Of a DNA stretch of 64,000 nucleotides, positions 46,719 through 56,184 are shown piece by piece; position 1 is the first letter of the stretch; every line of letters begins with the position of its first letter. Location: the NCBI GenBank assembly GCA_029260035.1, contig JAJDEA010000110.1:1-64000 (forward strand), written 5' to 3'. The notes under the pieces are model-generated. The model had not been told where the DNA came from. It saw only the letters and a program-made list of their open reading frames with translations, and ran no database searches. This DNA comes from Phycisphaerae bacterium (lineage in GTDB: Bacteria > Planctomycetota > Phycisphaerae > UBA1845). Made by a program: the position numbers and the translations under genes.

Positions 46719-47054
46719 TTATGCGACCGTGATGCGGTCCAGTACGGTCTCGAAATTCTTCTTGCTTTGCAGGCCGACGAACTTCTCTACGATTTCACCT
46801 TTGTCAAACAAGATAACCGTCGGAATCGAGCTGACAGAAAACCGCATCGAAACTTCTCGGTTAGCGTCGGTGTCGAGCTTACCAATCTTCGCCTTGCCGG
46901 CGTAGTCGGTCGCAAGTTCGTCGATGACAGGACCCAGCGCTTTGCACGGCCCGCACCACTCAGCCCAAAAGTCCACAAGCACCGGTTGGTCGCTGCCAAG
47001 GACCGCCTCTTCAAAGTTGTCGTCAGTAAACTGAATGGTATCTGCGCCAGCCAT
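46719..47054 (-). CDS. trxA: Thioredoxin
   Basis: The 111-residue protein is a standard single-domain thioredoxin. The active site is WCGPC (33-37), and the cis-Pro loop reads SSIPTVILF. The ATG at 47054 follows GGAGAG; an earlier frame start at 47084 would add ten odd residues. It reduces disulfides in cytoplasmic enzymes such as ribonucleotide reductase, with thioredoxin reductase (not in the window). Confidence 0.96.
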   Translation of the reverse strand: MAGADTIQFTDDNFEEAVLGSDQPVLVDFWAEWCGPCKALGPVIDELATDYAGKAKIGKLDTDANREVSMRFSVSSIPTVILFDKGEIVEKFVGLQSKKNFETVLDRITVA

Positions 47055-47120
47055 GATCTCTCCTTCGTTTTCGTAAACTCTCAATGATTGATTTCATTCT
47101 AAGATTGGCGCAGGAATTGG

Positions 47121-48122
47121 TCAACCAATGCTGCCGCCCGACTCTTCTTGTTTCGAGGGTGTAACAGCAGGCTGGCTTTCCTCCAGCAGGTTTGTTTCAC
47201 TCGAATTCTTTGATGTTCGATTTCTTGGCTTCGATTTCCAGCGCCGATGAATCCACAAATATTGGGCCGGGTCCTTGCGCACGATATTTTCGATTGCTTG
47301 CGTATAGGCTTGCGTTATCCACAGCAGGGGGTCATCCTGCTGCTCCCAATCCTGGGGATGAATCATGCGTTCGATGCCGATCTCATATTGCGCTCGATCG
47401 CCAATCCGGCGGGCATATCCAACGGCGATTGGACGTCCCGTACTCATGGCTAATAAGCCAATCGATTTGTAGGTCGAAGCGCTTTGACCGAAGAAATCCA
47501 CAAATTGCCCCTTGCGACCCGCATCCTGGTCGCCAACGAACCCAAGCGCAGCTCCTTCCTTCAATACCCGCTCGGCGCTTTTCATTGCACCCTTCTTGTC
47601 AATCAACGACAAGCCGTGCATCTTGCGTGTGTGGACCAGATACCGGTTCAGGTACACATTATCGAGCGGACGCATGACCGCTACCGCATGAAAACCCAAA
47701 GCAGCCAAGAAGTGCCCCGGCAATTCAAACGGTCCATAATGGCCCGTGACCAGAATACACCCCGACCCGCTAAGCATGGTTCGAATCAGCTCGCTTTCGT
47801 TGGTACACCGGATATACCGAGGCCAGGTGCTCGCGGTGATGAGGCGAGGAAGGCACAGCGCTTCCACGGCGAACATAGCAGTAGATTCCAAACAATGCGC
47901 CGCAAGCCTTTCGAGTTCCGACTCTGCAATCGTATCGCCGTAGGCCATGCGGAGATGTTCGAGTGCGCGCAGGTGATGGCGGGGATGGAACATCGTCCAA
48001 ACCCTGGCGAGCATCCGCGCGGTGCGTAAATTCCAATTGATGGGGAAGCACTGCATAGTCGCAACGATCGCTCGTACGGCTGCGTATACGACCCATGCTC
48101 GGATTCCAGTCTTGGTTTTCAT
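47121..48122 (-). CDS. LpxL/HtrB-like lipid A acyltransferase
   Basis: The 333-residue protein belongs to the lysophospholipid acyltransferase superfamily. The catalytic HX4E is GHYGPFELPG (His128, Glu133), followed by VMRPLDNVYLNRYLVHTRK, GFVGDQDAGRKG and YLWIHRRWKSKPR, all typical of LpxL/LpxM. A membrane helix lies near the amino end. These enzymes add secondary acyl chains to lipid A at the inner membrane, so this organism probably makes a lipopolysaccharide. A Ser/Glu-rich tail of about 30 residues is unusual. Confidence 0.88.
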   Translation of the reverse strand: MKTKTGIRAWVVYAAVRAIVATMQCFPINWNLRTARMLARVWTMFHPRHHLRALEHLRMAYGDTIAESELERLAAHCLESTAMFAVEALCLPRLITASTWPRYIRCTNESELIRTMLSGSGCILVTGHYGPFELPGHFLAALGFHAVAVMRPLDNVYLNRYLVHTRKMHGLSLIDKKGAMKSAERVLKEGAALGFVGDQDAGRKGQFVDFFGQSASTYKSIGLLAMSTGRPIAVGYARRIGDRAQYEIGIERMIHPQDWEQQDDPLLWITQAYTQAIENIVRKDPAQYLWIHRRWKSKPRNRTSKNSSETNLLEESQPAVTPSKQEESGGSIG

Positions 48123-48230
48123 TGTTCACATGGTAGCATGGCCGCGGCGCCAGTTCCAAACTTCTCGATCTCCAACCGTTGGCAGATTTAGATTGTGCGA
48201 TGCGTCCACTGAGAATCCTCTGATTCCGTT

Positions 48231-49346
48231 ATGGTTGATCCATTGCAATCTAAAAGACCTGACGACTCTTTCTCCGTAGAGAACCTCGATTACACCCTCC
48301 CTCCATCACTCATCGCCCAGCAACCCGTCTCGCCGCGTGACCATGCCCGTTTACTTGTGGTCGATGGTGCGAATGCGGGCCGACTGTCGGACAGGGGCAT
48401 CTGTGATCTCCCCAAGATACTGAATCCCGGCGATCTGTTGATCTTGAACGATACGCGTGTTGTTCGGGCCAAATTCCTCGCGCGTCGAGAGACCGGCGGG
48501 GCTGTTGGGGGCTTGTTCGTTTTTGAAGAAGAGACGTGTCGGTGGCGCGTGATGCTTCAGGGGTCGAGGCGTTTGAGAGTCGGAGAGACTTTGACTATTT
48601 CGAGAAGCACCAAGGAAGACGTATCCTTGGCACTTTTGGCGTCGCATGGCGATGGACAGTGGAGCGTCGCGGTGACGCCCAATGGAAGTGCTTACGACAT
48701 TTTGGAAGACGTGGGAACATCGCCCTTGCCCCCCTATATTCACCGTACGCTGGTTGATGCGGCGGAAACGACAGATCGTGAAAGATATCAAACGGTCTTC
48801 GCCAAAGAGCCTGGCGCGATTGCGGCGCCGACCGCAGGTTTGCATTTCACCGAAGGATTGTTCGACGCCCTTGGCGAGCGAGGAATCGAGACCGCTTTTG
48901 TTACGCTGCACGTTGGCCTGGGAACGTTTAAGCCTATCGCAACGAGTGACATTTCGGATCATGTGATGCATGCTGAAACGTATAGCTTGCCCGCTCAAAC
49001 ATGCGAGGCGATTCGCGCATGCAAAGAGCGAGGAGGTCGGGTCGTCGCGGTTGGAACGACCAGCGTCCGTGTGCTCGAATCTGCGGCGGTCGATGCAACA
49101 ACAGTGTCAGAGAAGAGTTTTGCACTATGGCCGGTAACCCAGGCGGAGACGGACATATTTATTTATCCGCCTTACACGTTCAAGGTGGTCGATGCGCTGG
49201 TCACGAATTTCCACTTACCCAAGAGCACTTTGCTTGCGCTGGTGATGGCAATTGGTGGCGTTGAGCAGATTCGAACTGCGTACGATCATGCGGTGCGTGA
49301 ACAGTACCGGTTTTATAGTTATGGCGATGCGATGTTGATCATGTAG
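48231..49346 (+). CDS. queA: S-adenosylmethionine:tRNA ribosyltransferase-isomerase
   Basis: QueA transfers and isomerises the ribosyl part of SAM onto preQ1-modified tRNA, making epoxyqueuosine. The 371-residue length fits. Motifs: LDYTLPPSLIAQQPVSPRDHARLLV, NDTRVVRAKF, PGAIAAPTAGLHFT, HVGLGTFKPI, and FHLPKSTLLALVMA. The ATG at 48231 starts with about 15 residues before the family core, so a later start is possible. Other queuosine genes are not in the window. Confidence 0.95.
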   Translation: MVDPLQSKRPDDSFSVENLDYTLPPSLIAQQPVSPRDHARLLVVDGANAGRLSDRGICDLPKILNPGDLLILNDTRVVRAKFLARRETGGAVGGLFVFEEETCRWRVMLQGSRRLRVGETLTISRSTKEDVSLALLASHGDGQWSVAVTPNGSAYDILEDVGTSPLPPYIHRTLVDAAETTDRERYQTVFAKEPGAIAAPTAGLHFTEGLFDALGERGIETAFVTLHVGLGTFKPIATSDISDHVMHAETYSLPAQTCEAIRACKERGGRVVAVGTTSVRVLESAAVDATTVSEKSFALWPVTQAETDIFIYPPYTFKVVDALVTNFHLPKSTLLALVMAIGGVEQIRTAYDHAVREQYRFYSYGDAMLIM

Positions 49347-49432
49347 GGCTGTGGAAGCTGACAGCGTAGCCAAACGTCGCAGCCGCTTGTACAGTTCCAT
49401 TAGGATCTTGGGACTTGTAGCCAAGACAATCA

Positions 49433-50368
49433 TTGTTACGGAAACACCTAACGATAATCCAAATTGTTTCCCCGAGAGTGGATCAGGACTTGCACGCATT
49501 TGAAATCATCACCGTTTCAATAGTGGGACTTTTCGCGGGGAGTGTCGGCGGGCTGCTTGGTATTGGCGGCAGTATCGTAATGATACCGGCTTTGACAGAA
49601 CTGCTTGGCCCGGACCAGCATTTGTATCAAGCCACGGCGATGATCGTAAACTTCTTCGTCGTGATCCCTGCTGTGATGCTGCATCGACGGGCCAAGGCGA
49701 TCAAAATGGGTGTAGTGGTTCGGCTTGTTCCGCTAGCACTATTGGCTGTTCTTTGTGGCGTTGCACTTAGCGAGCTTCCGATTTTTTCAGGCGATAATGA
49801 GCCTTACCTTCGAGGACTGTTTGGCTTATTCCTGCTGTCCGTGTGCGGCTATGACATCTATCGCCTGTTCCGGCGAAGAAAAAAATCTCCTCTTTCGACT
49901 TCGCCGACCCCACAGTGCCATATCGATGGCGCCAATCGCGAGTCAGATGGGATAGGCTCAAGAAATGAAAGTCAAACAACAAGTTGGGCACGCATAGCTG
50001 CCATCGCAATTCCGACTGGACTGATCGCGGGATTGCTCGGCGTCGGAGGCGGCGTCATCGCTGTGCCTTTGCAACGCAGGCTCCTTGGGCTTTCCATACG
50101 TCAGGCTATTGCAAATTCTGCGACCGTCATCATCGTGACGAGTGCACTCGGCGCAACGTTCAAGAATTTCGCATACCAAGCCAACTATGGAAGTGTGAGA
50201 CAGCCACTACTTCTCGCAGCCACTTTAATCCCATTGGCCATCGTGGGTAGCACCTACGGAGCGAGACTAACGCATCGGCTTCCTCAACGCACGATAAAGG
50301 TGGCGTTTTTTGCGCTATTGGCTATCGCGGCGACTCGATTGACGTATGGCGCCTGGTTGTCGCTGTAA
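49433..50368 (+). CDS. TauE/SafE-family permease
   Basis: A 311-residue membrane protein with about eight helices. Two copies of the family motif are visible: AGSVGGLLGIGGSIVMIPAL in the first half and GLIAGLLGVGGGVIAVPLQ in the second, showing the internal repeat of TauE/SafE (DUF81) proteins. They are thought to export sulfite, sulfoacetate or related anions. A charged loop (about residues 150-190) separates the halves. The start is uncertain: TTG at 49433 is the first in frame, GTG at 49478 would remove 15 residues. Confidence 0.88.
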   Translation: MLRKHLTIIQIVSPRVDQDLHAFEIITVSIVGLFAGSVGGLLGIGGSIVMIPALTELLGPDQHLYQATAMIVNFFVVIPAVMLHRRAKAIKMGVVVRLVPLALLAVLCGVALSELPIFSGDNEPYLRGLFGLFLLSVCGYDIYRLFRRRKKSPLSTSPTPQCHIDGANRESDGIGSRNESQTTSWARIAAIAIPTGLIAGLLGVGGGVIAVPLQRRLLGLSIRQAIANSATVIIVTSALGATFKNFAYQANYGSVRQPLLLAATLIPLAIVGSTYGARLTHRLPQRTIKVAFFALLAIAATRLTYGAWLSL

Positions 50369-50540
50369 TCAGGGCGTTTGTAGGTGATCCGCGAATCGGT
50401 CAGGATGCGCAATTCCTGCGCACGCTTTTTGACCGCAAACGTTCCACGAACATCTCCATCTCCGCGCTCAACTTTTTCGATTCGCTATTCCGATAGCGCG
50501 AACAGGCCTTGTTCGTATGCTGCGGTCTTGCAGTACGTTT

Positions 50541-50634
50541 TTGTAGCAGCGAAAGGTCAAATGTAGCGACAAATCGCTCCATTACACGAGTACAACGTGC
50601 TTCCGAACACTGAAGAAGAATAGAGCTTGCTCCA
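50541..50634. repeat. Copy of dispersed repeat family 3
   Basis: GTAGCAGCGAAAGGTCAAATG, then TAGCGACAAATCGCTCC and, at the end, AAGAATAGAGCTTGCTCCAA. The same order and similar bases are found at 57331-57425. It fills most of the 290-bp gap between the TauE-type gene and a small lipoprotein gene. Confidence 0.65.
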
Positions 50635-50657
50635 AGTTCAACTGAGATGATGAAATC

Positions 50658-50888
50658 ATGAAATCCAACTATACCCTTTCCTGGTCGTTACGAATTCTTG
50701 GATGCTTCCTTGTGCTGGCGCTTTCGACCCAATCAGGATGTTCCGCTGGCCGGCAATTTGTCGGGGCGGCCCTTCCTTCCGTACAACAAGGCGTGACGCT
50801 CGTCGTGAATGGCTTGCTGGATGGCGTCTTTGCAGCAGTCGATGTCGAATCAGATACAGGTAGCAGCGATAATACCGGAAACGGGTAA
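50658..50888 (+). CDS. Small lipoprotein
   Basis: The 76-residue product has a signal peptide with lipobox LSTQSGC (Cys28) followed by SAGRQFVGAALPSVQQG, one more weakly hydrophobic stretch, and an Asp/Ser/Gly tail. The mature part is only about 48 residues. ATG at 50658; TGAGATGATGAAATC upstream gives only a weak ribosome binding site. No family recognised. Such short lipoproteins are common in planctomycetes. Confidence 0.6.
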   Translation: MKSNYTLSWSLRILGCFLVLALSTQSGCSAGRQFVGAALPSVQQGVTLVVNGLLDGVFAAVDVESDTGSSDNTGNG

Positions 50889-50986
50889 CACACTGCGAAA
50901 GCTACGACAGCACATGAAAGTGCTTCCGTTCAGGGTGTATATCCAAGCCGATAGTGAACACCCCATTCGTGCCAGCCAATGCGCAT

Positions 50987-51520
50987 TCAAAAGCGACGTA
51001 GACGCGCAGAACTCTCCAATATACACCGTAGGAGTCTGTGCTTTGGGCCGTGATCGCCGAACTGATGGTATTCCTCTCCGACTTCCTGGAACCCGACCTT
51101 CTTGTAACACTTAATCGCAGCGATGTTTTCCGGAAACACTACGAGTGAAATTTTTCTCGCTGCCATTTTTTCAAACCCATAACGAATCAATGCCTGCACG
51201 AACCTCTCTCCGATGCCACAACCATGTCTCTCCGGGTCGACAATGATATGGCCGAACCAAAGATGGCCGACCTCATTTGTCATCGGGTTGACTTCGCCAT
51301 ACGCAACGGGCACATAATCGACCGTTCGATAGAGGAAAGCCATGCCATTCTTCTTGCGCCATGCCAAGACTTTCTCCGCAGTCAGTGGCATAGATGTGCT
51401 TGGCGCCAGCATGTGCAATTCCCGGGCATCCTTCACCCACGAGGCGACGTGTTCAGCAAACCGATCGTCAAACGGCTCGACGATGTGGCGTACACGCTGA
51501 TATGTTTTCGTGATCGTCAT
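50987..51520 (-). CDS. GNAT-family N-acetyltransferase
   Basis: The 177-residue product (ATG at 51520; frame open to 51565) has the acetyl-CoA-binding motif A: FGHIIVDPERHGCGIGERFV, with R-x-x-x-G-x-G as RHGCGIG, and motif B near VVFPENIAAIKCYKKVGF. The NxxAxxxYxxxGF ending is characteristic of the RimI-like branch. It would acetylate an amine on a protein, antibiotic or small molecule; the substrate cannot be told. It converges with the small lipoprotein gene. Confidence 0.9.
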   Translation of the reverse strand: MTITKTYQRVRHIVEPFDDRFAEHVASWVKDARELHMLAPSTSMPLTAEKVLAWRKKNGMAFLYRTVDYVPVAYGEVNPMTNEVGHLWFGHIIVDPERHGCGIGERFVQALIRYGFEKMAARKISLVVFPENIAAIKCYKKVGFQEVGEEYHQFGDHGPKHRLLRCILESSARLRRF

Positions 51521-51792
51521 TTTGCGACGTCGCAACTGCGGAACATCAATGCCTGTTCGGTGCATTGGGTCGTTCGATGAGTGCCATTTATACCACCGCC
51601 GGTGCTCGGCGTTTTCATTTGTTTATCGGCAATAGGCCAATTCCTCTATTCTACAGATCGGCCGGGCAGGGTCCAAGCCTGAAATAATGGAAAGGTGTCA
51701 CCGTTTTTCGGTTACGGCCAGAATTCTCGAAAGGTTTCCCGAGAAGCTCGGGGGACGTTGTGCATTCGCGAAGTGAAACGATATGATTCAAT

Positions 51793-51878
51793 TGCCCGGA
51801 ACTGGATTCGAACCAGCACGTCCGTAATTAGACACAAGCACCTCAAGCTTGCGCGTCTGCCAATTCCGCCACCCGGGC
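51793..51878 (-). tRNA. tRNA-Leu (GAG anticodon)
   Basis: Read on the minus strand, a 7-bp acceptor stem starts GCCCGGG and ends with CCGGGC plus discriminator A. The anticodon stem CAAGC/GCTTG holds the loop TTGAGGT (anticodon GAG), a long variable arm follows (TGTCTAATTACGGACG), and the T arm contains GGTTCGAATCC. The long arm is expected for leucine tRNA. No CCA is encoded. Confidence 0.95.
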
Positions 51879-51998
51879 TCTTGGGGTCAGAGGCCAAAGT
51901 TTATCAAGCGATGGTCGGTCGTCAACTCGCCGAGATAAACGAAGTTTGCGTGCTCTACGCGCTCGAAAACACTTGAAGCCCGCAGACCACGGCAACGC

Positions 51999-52090
51999 TA
52001 GAGCAAGCTCTATTCTGCTATAGCGTTCCTATGCACTTTCCACGGGCAAACCAGAGCCATTTTTCGCTACACTTGACTGTTCGCCGCCAT
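51999..52090. repeat. Copy of dispersed repeat family 3, inverted
   Basis: TAGAGCAAGCTCTATTCTGC is the complement of the AGAATAGAGCTTGCTC ends at 50.6 and 57.4 kb, and TTCGCTACACTTGACTGTTC is the complement of the inner GGTCAAGTGTGGCG block. This copy is therefore in the opposite orientation. It separates tRNA-Leu from the FG-GAP lipoprotein gene. Confidence 0.65.
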
Positions 52091-52166
52091 GAACAACTTG
52101 GCCTGCGAGTACCCGGTTGAAGAACTATCGAACGCAGGTCGCCGGATGAGACAAAACCCCTTCGAA

Positions 52167-54722
52167 TCAGTGGGTTCGATCAAGAAATGACAGATCCGTG
52201 TCGACAGGTTGTTGCAGATTTCGCTTGTCTTCCACGAACGCAAGAAGTGATTTGTTTTCTGCGATGGCGAGTCGGCTGTGTAATTCCACGGTTTCGGGAA
52301 AAACCGCTAGGCCATCCTTCCATGCTTCTCGCGCTTTGTCGTATTCTTTCGCTTTCGTGTAGGCATCGCCAAGCGCAATGTAAGTACGCACATAATAAGG
52401 TTTGGCTTTTTGGTCGCCGGATTCCAGCTGGAGCTTTCGGCAGGTTTCCAGGTCTGCCGCCGCATCATCGGAATGACGGAGTGCTCTGGGCCAATGAAGG
52501 TGATTCATGCCTCGCGTATAATGCCCTACCCACAGATCGGTATGTTGTGCCAGAACAGTGTCCAGTTGGTCGAGAGATTTGCGGGCGAGTGTTCCCTTAC
52601 TAACGATCGCAGCCAATCCGCCACACGTTGCAATTTTATCGACATACGCGCAAGCAAGTTCAATTCTTAAATTGAGATCATCGGGCGAATCCACAAGGCG
52701 TTTCTTGAAGAACTTGATGGCTCGCTCGTGCTGGTCGTGGGAAGCACAGAACTTTCGGTAAACGCTGGCGGGGCCGTACCCAGTCGCGCCATTTCTCAAT
52801 TTGTCTTCCATTTCGGCCAGTCGGTTTTTGAGTTCTTCCGGGTCGAGAGGGATAACATCTGACACTTGGGCCGCCTCAGTCCGAACCCAATGTGCTGGTT
52901 TGGCCAATACAAGGGTACTTCGAGGAACGTAACTGCCAGGGTCTTGGCGTATCGTTAAAATCTGATCAGCTTCGACGTTTTCGAGATATTGCAGGCCTCC
53001 ATCGGGCCAACGAACCTCCAGTAGGCTGACGGAGCTATCTTTCCCAAGTCCAAAGTGAAGCCTGGGGTCTGCCTGCCCGCTATAGCCATTGCCGCCGTCG
53101 CGCTCGCGGATCTGTCTACCCGAAGCAGTAACCGCAGTTATTCGTGCTCCGACCGCGTCTCGTGTTACGTTTGTCGTCGAGTCTGTCTCAAGATTCACAA
53201 TGAGCCAGTGGTTATCAAGCGGAGCGTCGTTGCGAAAGAGTTCGGGCTTTTGCCCCTGGTTCGCAACGAACAGATCCAATCGGCCATCATTGTCGTAGTC
53301 AAATGGTACGACGCCTCGCCCGTCGCGCTGGCTGCCGAGGCCCCATTGCTTCGCGCGTTCGGTGAAGATGTGCTCGCCTTCATTGACGAAGAGTCTCGTG
53401 GCTTCGTATCCGGAAAACGATCGGTTTCCGATGGCCGGCCAATTTGCCGCGTTACCGGAATCGTCATCGGTAACGGTCCAAGAGGCTAAGTCATACCAGT
53501 AGTTCCCTTCGCCTGCGCTGATGAATCCGTTGAGGGCAACGATATCGAGGTCGGCGTCATTGTCGAAGTCGAGGAACTTGGCCCCCCAGCCCCATCCGCC
53601 GTCATAAGTTGCGGTTTCCAAAGAGACGTCGGTGAGTGTAATGCCTTCGGCATCGGCTGGGCCGTTGTTGTGCCAGAGCATGTTTCCTTCTTGAAGATAC
53701 TCAGCAGTGGTAATGTTGGCGACGTAGATATCCAGCCAGCCGTCGCCATTGAAATCTCCAAAATCGACGTTCATACCCTTCTTTGTATCGAAGTCTATGG
53801 CCGATTCTGTTTCGTTCTCAAAAGTACCGTCACCATTATTCACAAACAGCTGGTCGGGGCCGAAATCATCAGCACAATACAGATCCGGCCAGCCGTCGTT
53901 GTTTAGATCAGCAGATCCAACGGCTAGAGTCCATCCCGGGTCATCCAGCCCCAATGATGCCGCCAGTTCGACAAAGGATCCATCCGGTTCCTGGCGATAG
54001 AGGGCGTTTCTGCCGCCGTTGCGAGCCTTCTCGAAGTCGTTGTGCATGATTTTTGTCGACTTGAGATGCCAAAGGTCAACGTCGCGGAAATAGTTGCCTA
54101 CATAGACGTCCAGCAGGCCGTCTTTGTTGTAGTCGAAGAAGATTGCTGCGTTTCCGTTTGCCCAGTCGATGCCAGGCGCGTTGTCCTTGGTACGAAAAAG
54201 ATCTTCGGTGACGTTTGCAAAGGTGCCGTCTCCGTTATTGCGAAACAAGATGTCGGTCCCCCAGCGAACAACGTATAGGTCGGACCAGCCGTCATTGTTG
54301 TAATCTCCCCAGATACAATCCATGCTGGTTCCGTCGTCGTTGTTGATTTCGGCAACCCCAGCTCTTCGAGCTATTTCTGTGAAGGTGCCATCTCCGTCGT
54401 TTCGGTACAAGTAGTTGGGCGTGCCCTTCTTCGAATTCGTAACGTAAAGATCAATCCAGCCATCGTTATTGAAATCGCCGGCAGCTGCTGCCGCTCCGAC
54501 GCTGGCGACCCAGGACATGATATGATTCAGTTTATCGTCGAGGATCGGTTTGGAGTGCGAGTGATTGATCCCTGCGGCGCGGGCAACCTCCGTAAAGCCG
54601 GGCACGCCACGGTTCGCATTGGCTGACACGTCGCTGGTCGATCGCTGCTCACACGCCGTACCAGATGCCAGTACGATGACAGAAAATATAGCGACGTATA
54701 TTGAACTCGTACGAATAGTCAT
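52167..54722 (-). CDS. FG-GAP/VCBS, ASPIC/UnbV and TPR lipoprotein (CRTAC1-like)
   Basis: The 851-residue protein is exported: a signal ends at the lipobox LASGTAC (Cys24). Residues about 45-510 form a beta-propeller of FG-GAP/VCBS repeats with calcium-binding-like loops DFNNDGWIDLYV, DYNNDGWSDLYV, DYNKDGLLDVYV, DLNNDGWPDLYC, DFNGDGWLDIYV and DYDNDGRLDLFV. An ASPIC/UnbV module (VRWPDGGLQYLENVEADQIL) is next, then a helical TPR-like region (about 650-830). Such proteins are abundant in planctomycetes and may bind surface partners or polysaccharides. It stands alone, with repeats on one side. Confidence 0.9.
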   Translation of the reverse strand: MTIRTSSIYVAIFSVIVLASGTACEQRSTSDVSANANRGVPGFTEVARAAGINHSHSKPILDDKLNHIMSWVASVGAAAAAGDFNNDGWIDLYVTNSKKGTPNYLYRNDGDGTFTEIARRAGVAEINNDDGTSMDCIWGDYNNDGWSDLYVVRWGTDILFRNNGDGTFANVTEDLFRTKDNAPGIDWANGNAAIFFDYNKDGLLDVYVGNYFRDVDLWHLKSTKIMHNDFEKARNGGRNALYRQEPDGSFVELAASLGLDDPGWTLAVGSADLNNDGWPDLYCADDFGPDQLFVNNGDGTFENETESAIDFDTKKGMNVDFGDFNGDGWLDIYVANITTAEYLQEGNMLWHNNGPADAEGITLTDVSLETATYDGGWGWGAKFLDFDNDADLDIVALNGFISAGEGNYWYDLASWTVTDDDSGNAANWPAIGNRSFSGYEATRLFVNEGEHIFTERAKQWGLGSQRDGRGVVPFDYDNDGRLDLFVANQGQKPELFRNDAPLDNHWLIVNLETDSTTNVTRDAVGARITAVTASGRQIRERDGGNGYSGQADPRLHFGLGKDSSVSLLEVRWPDGGLQYLENVEADQILTIRQDPGSYVPRSTLVLAKPAHWVRTEAAQVSDVIPLDPEELKNRLAEMEDKLRNGATGYGPASVYRKFCASHDQHERAIKFFKKRLVDSPDDLNLRIELACAYVDKIATCGGLAAIVSKGTLARKSLDQLDTVLAQHTDLWVGHYTRGMNHLHWPRALRHSDDAAADLETCRKLQLESGDQKAKPYYVRTYIALGDAYTKAKEYDKAREAWKDGLAVFPETVELHSRLAIAENKSLLAFVEDKRNLQQPVDTDLSFLDRTH

Positions 54723-54873
54723 AGGGAGGATTCCTTACGATACAAGTGCTTGATCGATGATTGCTGTACAACGAATGCGCATAGGCAACTTCGCATGAAA
54801 CAGAGATGCAGTGTGAAAATTTGCCGGCCGTTTTGCTGAGAGAGTCGGTGTCTCAGCGTTTTGTGCTTCCGTT

Positions 54874-56184
54874 CTACTTGTCGTATTCGCCGAAGACAAA
54901 GACTCTGTTCTTTCCCGCTCGCTTAGCATCCAACAACGCTTCGTCGGCTCTTGAGATCAATGCGCGTGCGTCGTCGCCATCCCATGGAAAGGTCGCAAGC
55001 CCGCCGCTGATCGTCACCTGCCCCGTTATATTCGAGGCGGATTCTGAAAACGCTTGTCCGCGAAGCGCCTCGTTGAAACGATCCAAGATGTCTAGCGCGA
55101 ACGCCGGGTGGGACGAACCCGCCTGGCGCGCTCCTTCCGGATCCCAAAACACAACGGCAAATTCATCGCCACCATAACGAGCGACAATGTCCTGCTCCCG
55201 GCATTGGCTTGCGAACAGCTCTCCCACGACACGAATGATCTCGTCTCCTGCGTCGTGACCAAACCGATCGTTGAATGACTTAAACTCGTCGACATCAAAC
55301 AGCAAGAGCGTTACCGACAATCGTTCTTCTGATGCGCGAGCAAGAATCAACTCCAACTGTTCGAAAAGATACCGACGGTTCGGCAAACCACTACATTCAT
55401 CAGTGACAGCAGCCTTTCGCCATTGCCGATGCGTTGAAGCTGCCTGGAGCAAATGACTCGCAATAGTTGCGTAATGGGTGAGCCTCTCCGTATCCACATG
55501 CGAATAGGGCCTATCCGGTCGCTCGCCGACGGTCAGTTGCCCCATTACGCCTTCCTGGTTTTCTATAGACGCGGCAAGGACGGGTTTGACAACAGGATTC
55601 CCAGAGGTCGCAACCGCACCTTCAACAACAATCGTCACGCCCGTAGAACCGAGAGCGGTTTGGACGAGTTTTGCGAGTGCTTGCAGTAGCTCCATGGGTT
55701 TACGGTTGATATGCGGCAGCGCTTCCGAGATGGCCTGAAGCTCGTCGAAAGATGTATCCGCAGTACCCTCGACGGCAGGAAGCGAGGATACGCGAGGGTG
55801 GTGAAGAGCTTCGTCGAGCTCCTGTGGGTCGAGAGGCAGGATCACATAATCGCTGGCACCTGCGCTCACCGCACTGCGTGCGATCGGCTCATCTACAGGT
55901 CGGCAACCGATGATAATTCGAGTTTCGGACGAGGCGACAGCACGCAAAGCGGCGACTGCGCTGGCAGGCTTCGACAGTCGCGCGTCCATGAGCGCAATGA
56001 CCGCCCGGGCTGGTTTTCGCGCGAGTTCGGCGATACCTGCCATGTAGGAATCCAATTCCTTGACTTCCCAATCTGGATAGAGATCGCGAATTTGGTGTGA
56101 TGAGTCATCGTCGCCACGTCGTCCGACGATAAGCAGCCGATCGCTTTCCAATTCTGAAGGATTTCCCAAGGCGGTGTCAATCAT
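54874..56184 (-). CDS. Pseudo-receiver, GAF-like, GGDEF diguanylate cyclase
   Basis: GGDEF enzymes make cyclic di-GMP from two GTP. The 436-residue protein has three parts. Residues 10-130 are receiver-like, but the conserved Lys is missing (YVILPLDP instead of YLxKPxx). Residues about 150-260 are GAF-like. The catalytic domain has DECSGLPNRRYLF, LLLFDVDEFKSFNDRFGHDAGD and GGDEF (about 337-341), with the inhibitory site RxxD in REQDIVARYGGDEF. Both the active site and product-inhibition site are intact, so activity is expected. The start overlaps the upstream gene by four bases. Confidence 0.93.
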   Translation of the reverse strand: MIDTALGNPSELESDRLLIVGRRGDDDSSHQIRDLYPDWEVKELDSYMAGIAELARKPARAVIALMDARLSKPASAVAALRAVASSETRIIIGCRPVDEPIARSAVSAGASDYVILPLDPQELDEALHHPRVSSLPAVEGTADTSFDELQAISEALPHINRKPMELLQALAKLVQTALGSTGVTIVVEGAVATSGNPVVKPVLAASIENQEGVMGQLTVGERPDRPYSHVDTERLTHYATIASHLLQAASTHRQWRKAAVTDECSGLPNRRYLFEQLELILARASEERLSVTLLLFDVDEFKSFNDRFGHDAGDEIIRVVGELFASQCREQDIVARYGGDEFAVVFWDPEGARQAGSSHPAFALDILDRFNEALRGQAFSESASNITGQVTISGGLATFPWDGDDARALISRADEALLDAKRAGKNRVFVFGEYDK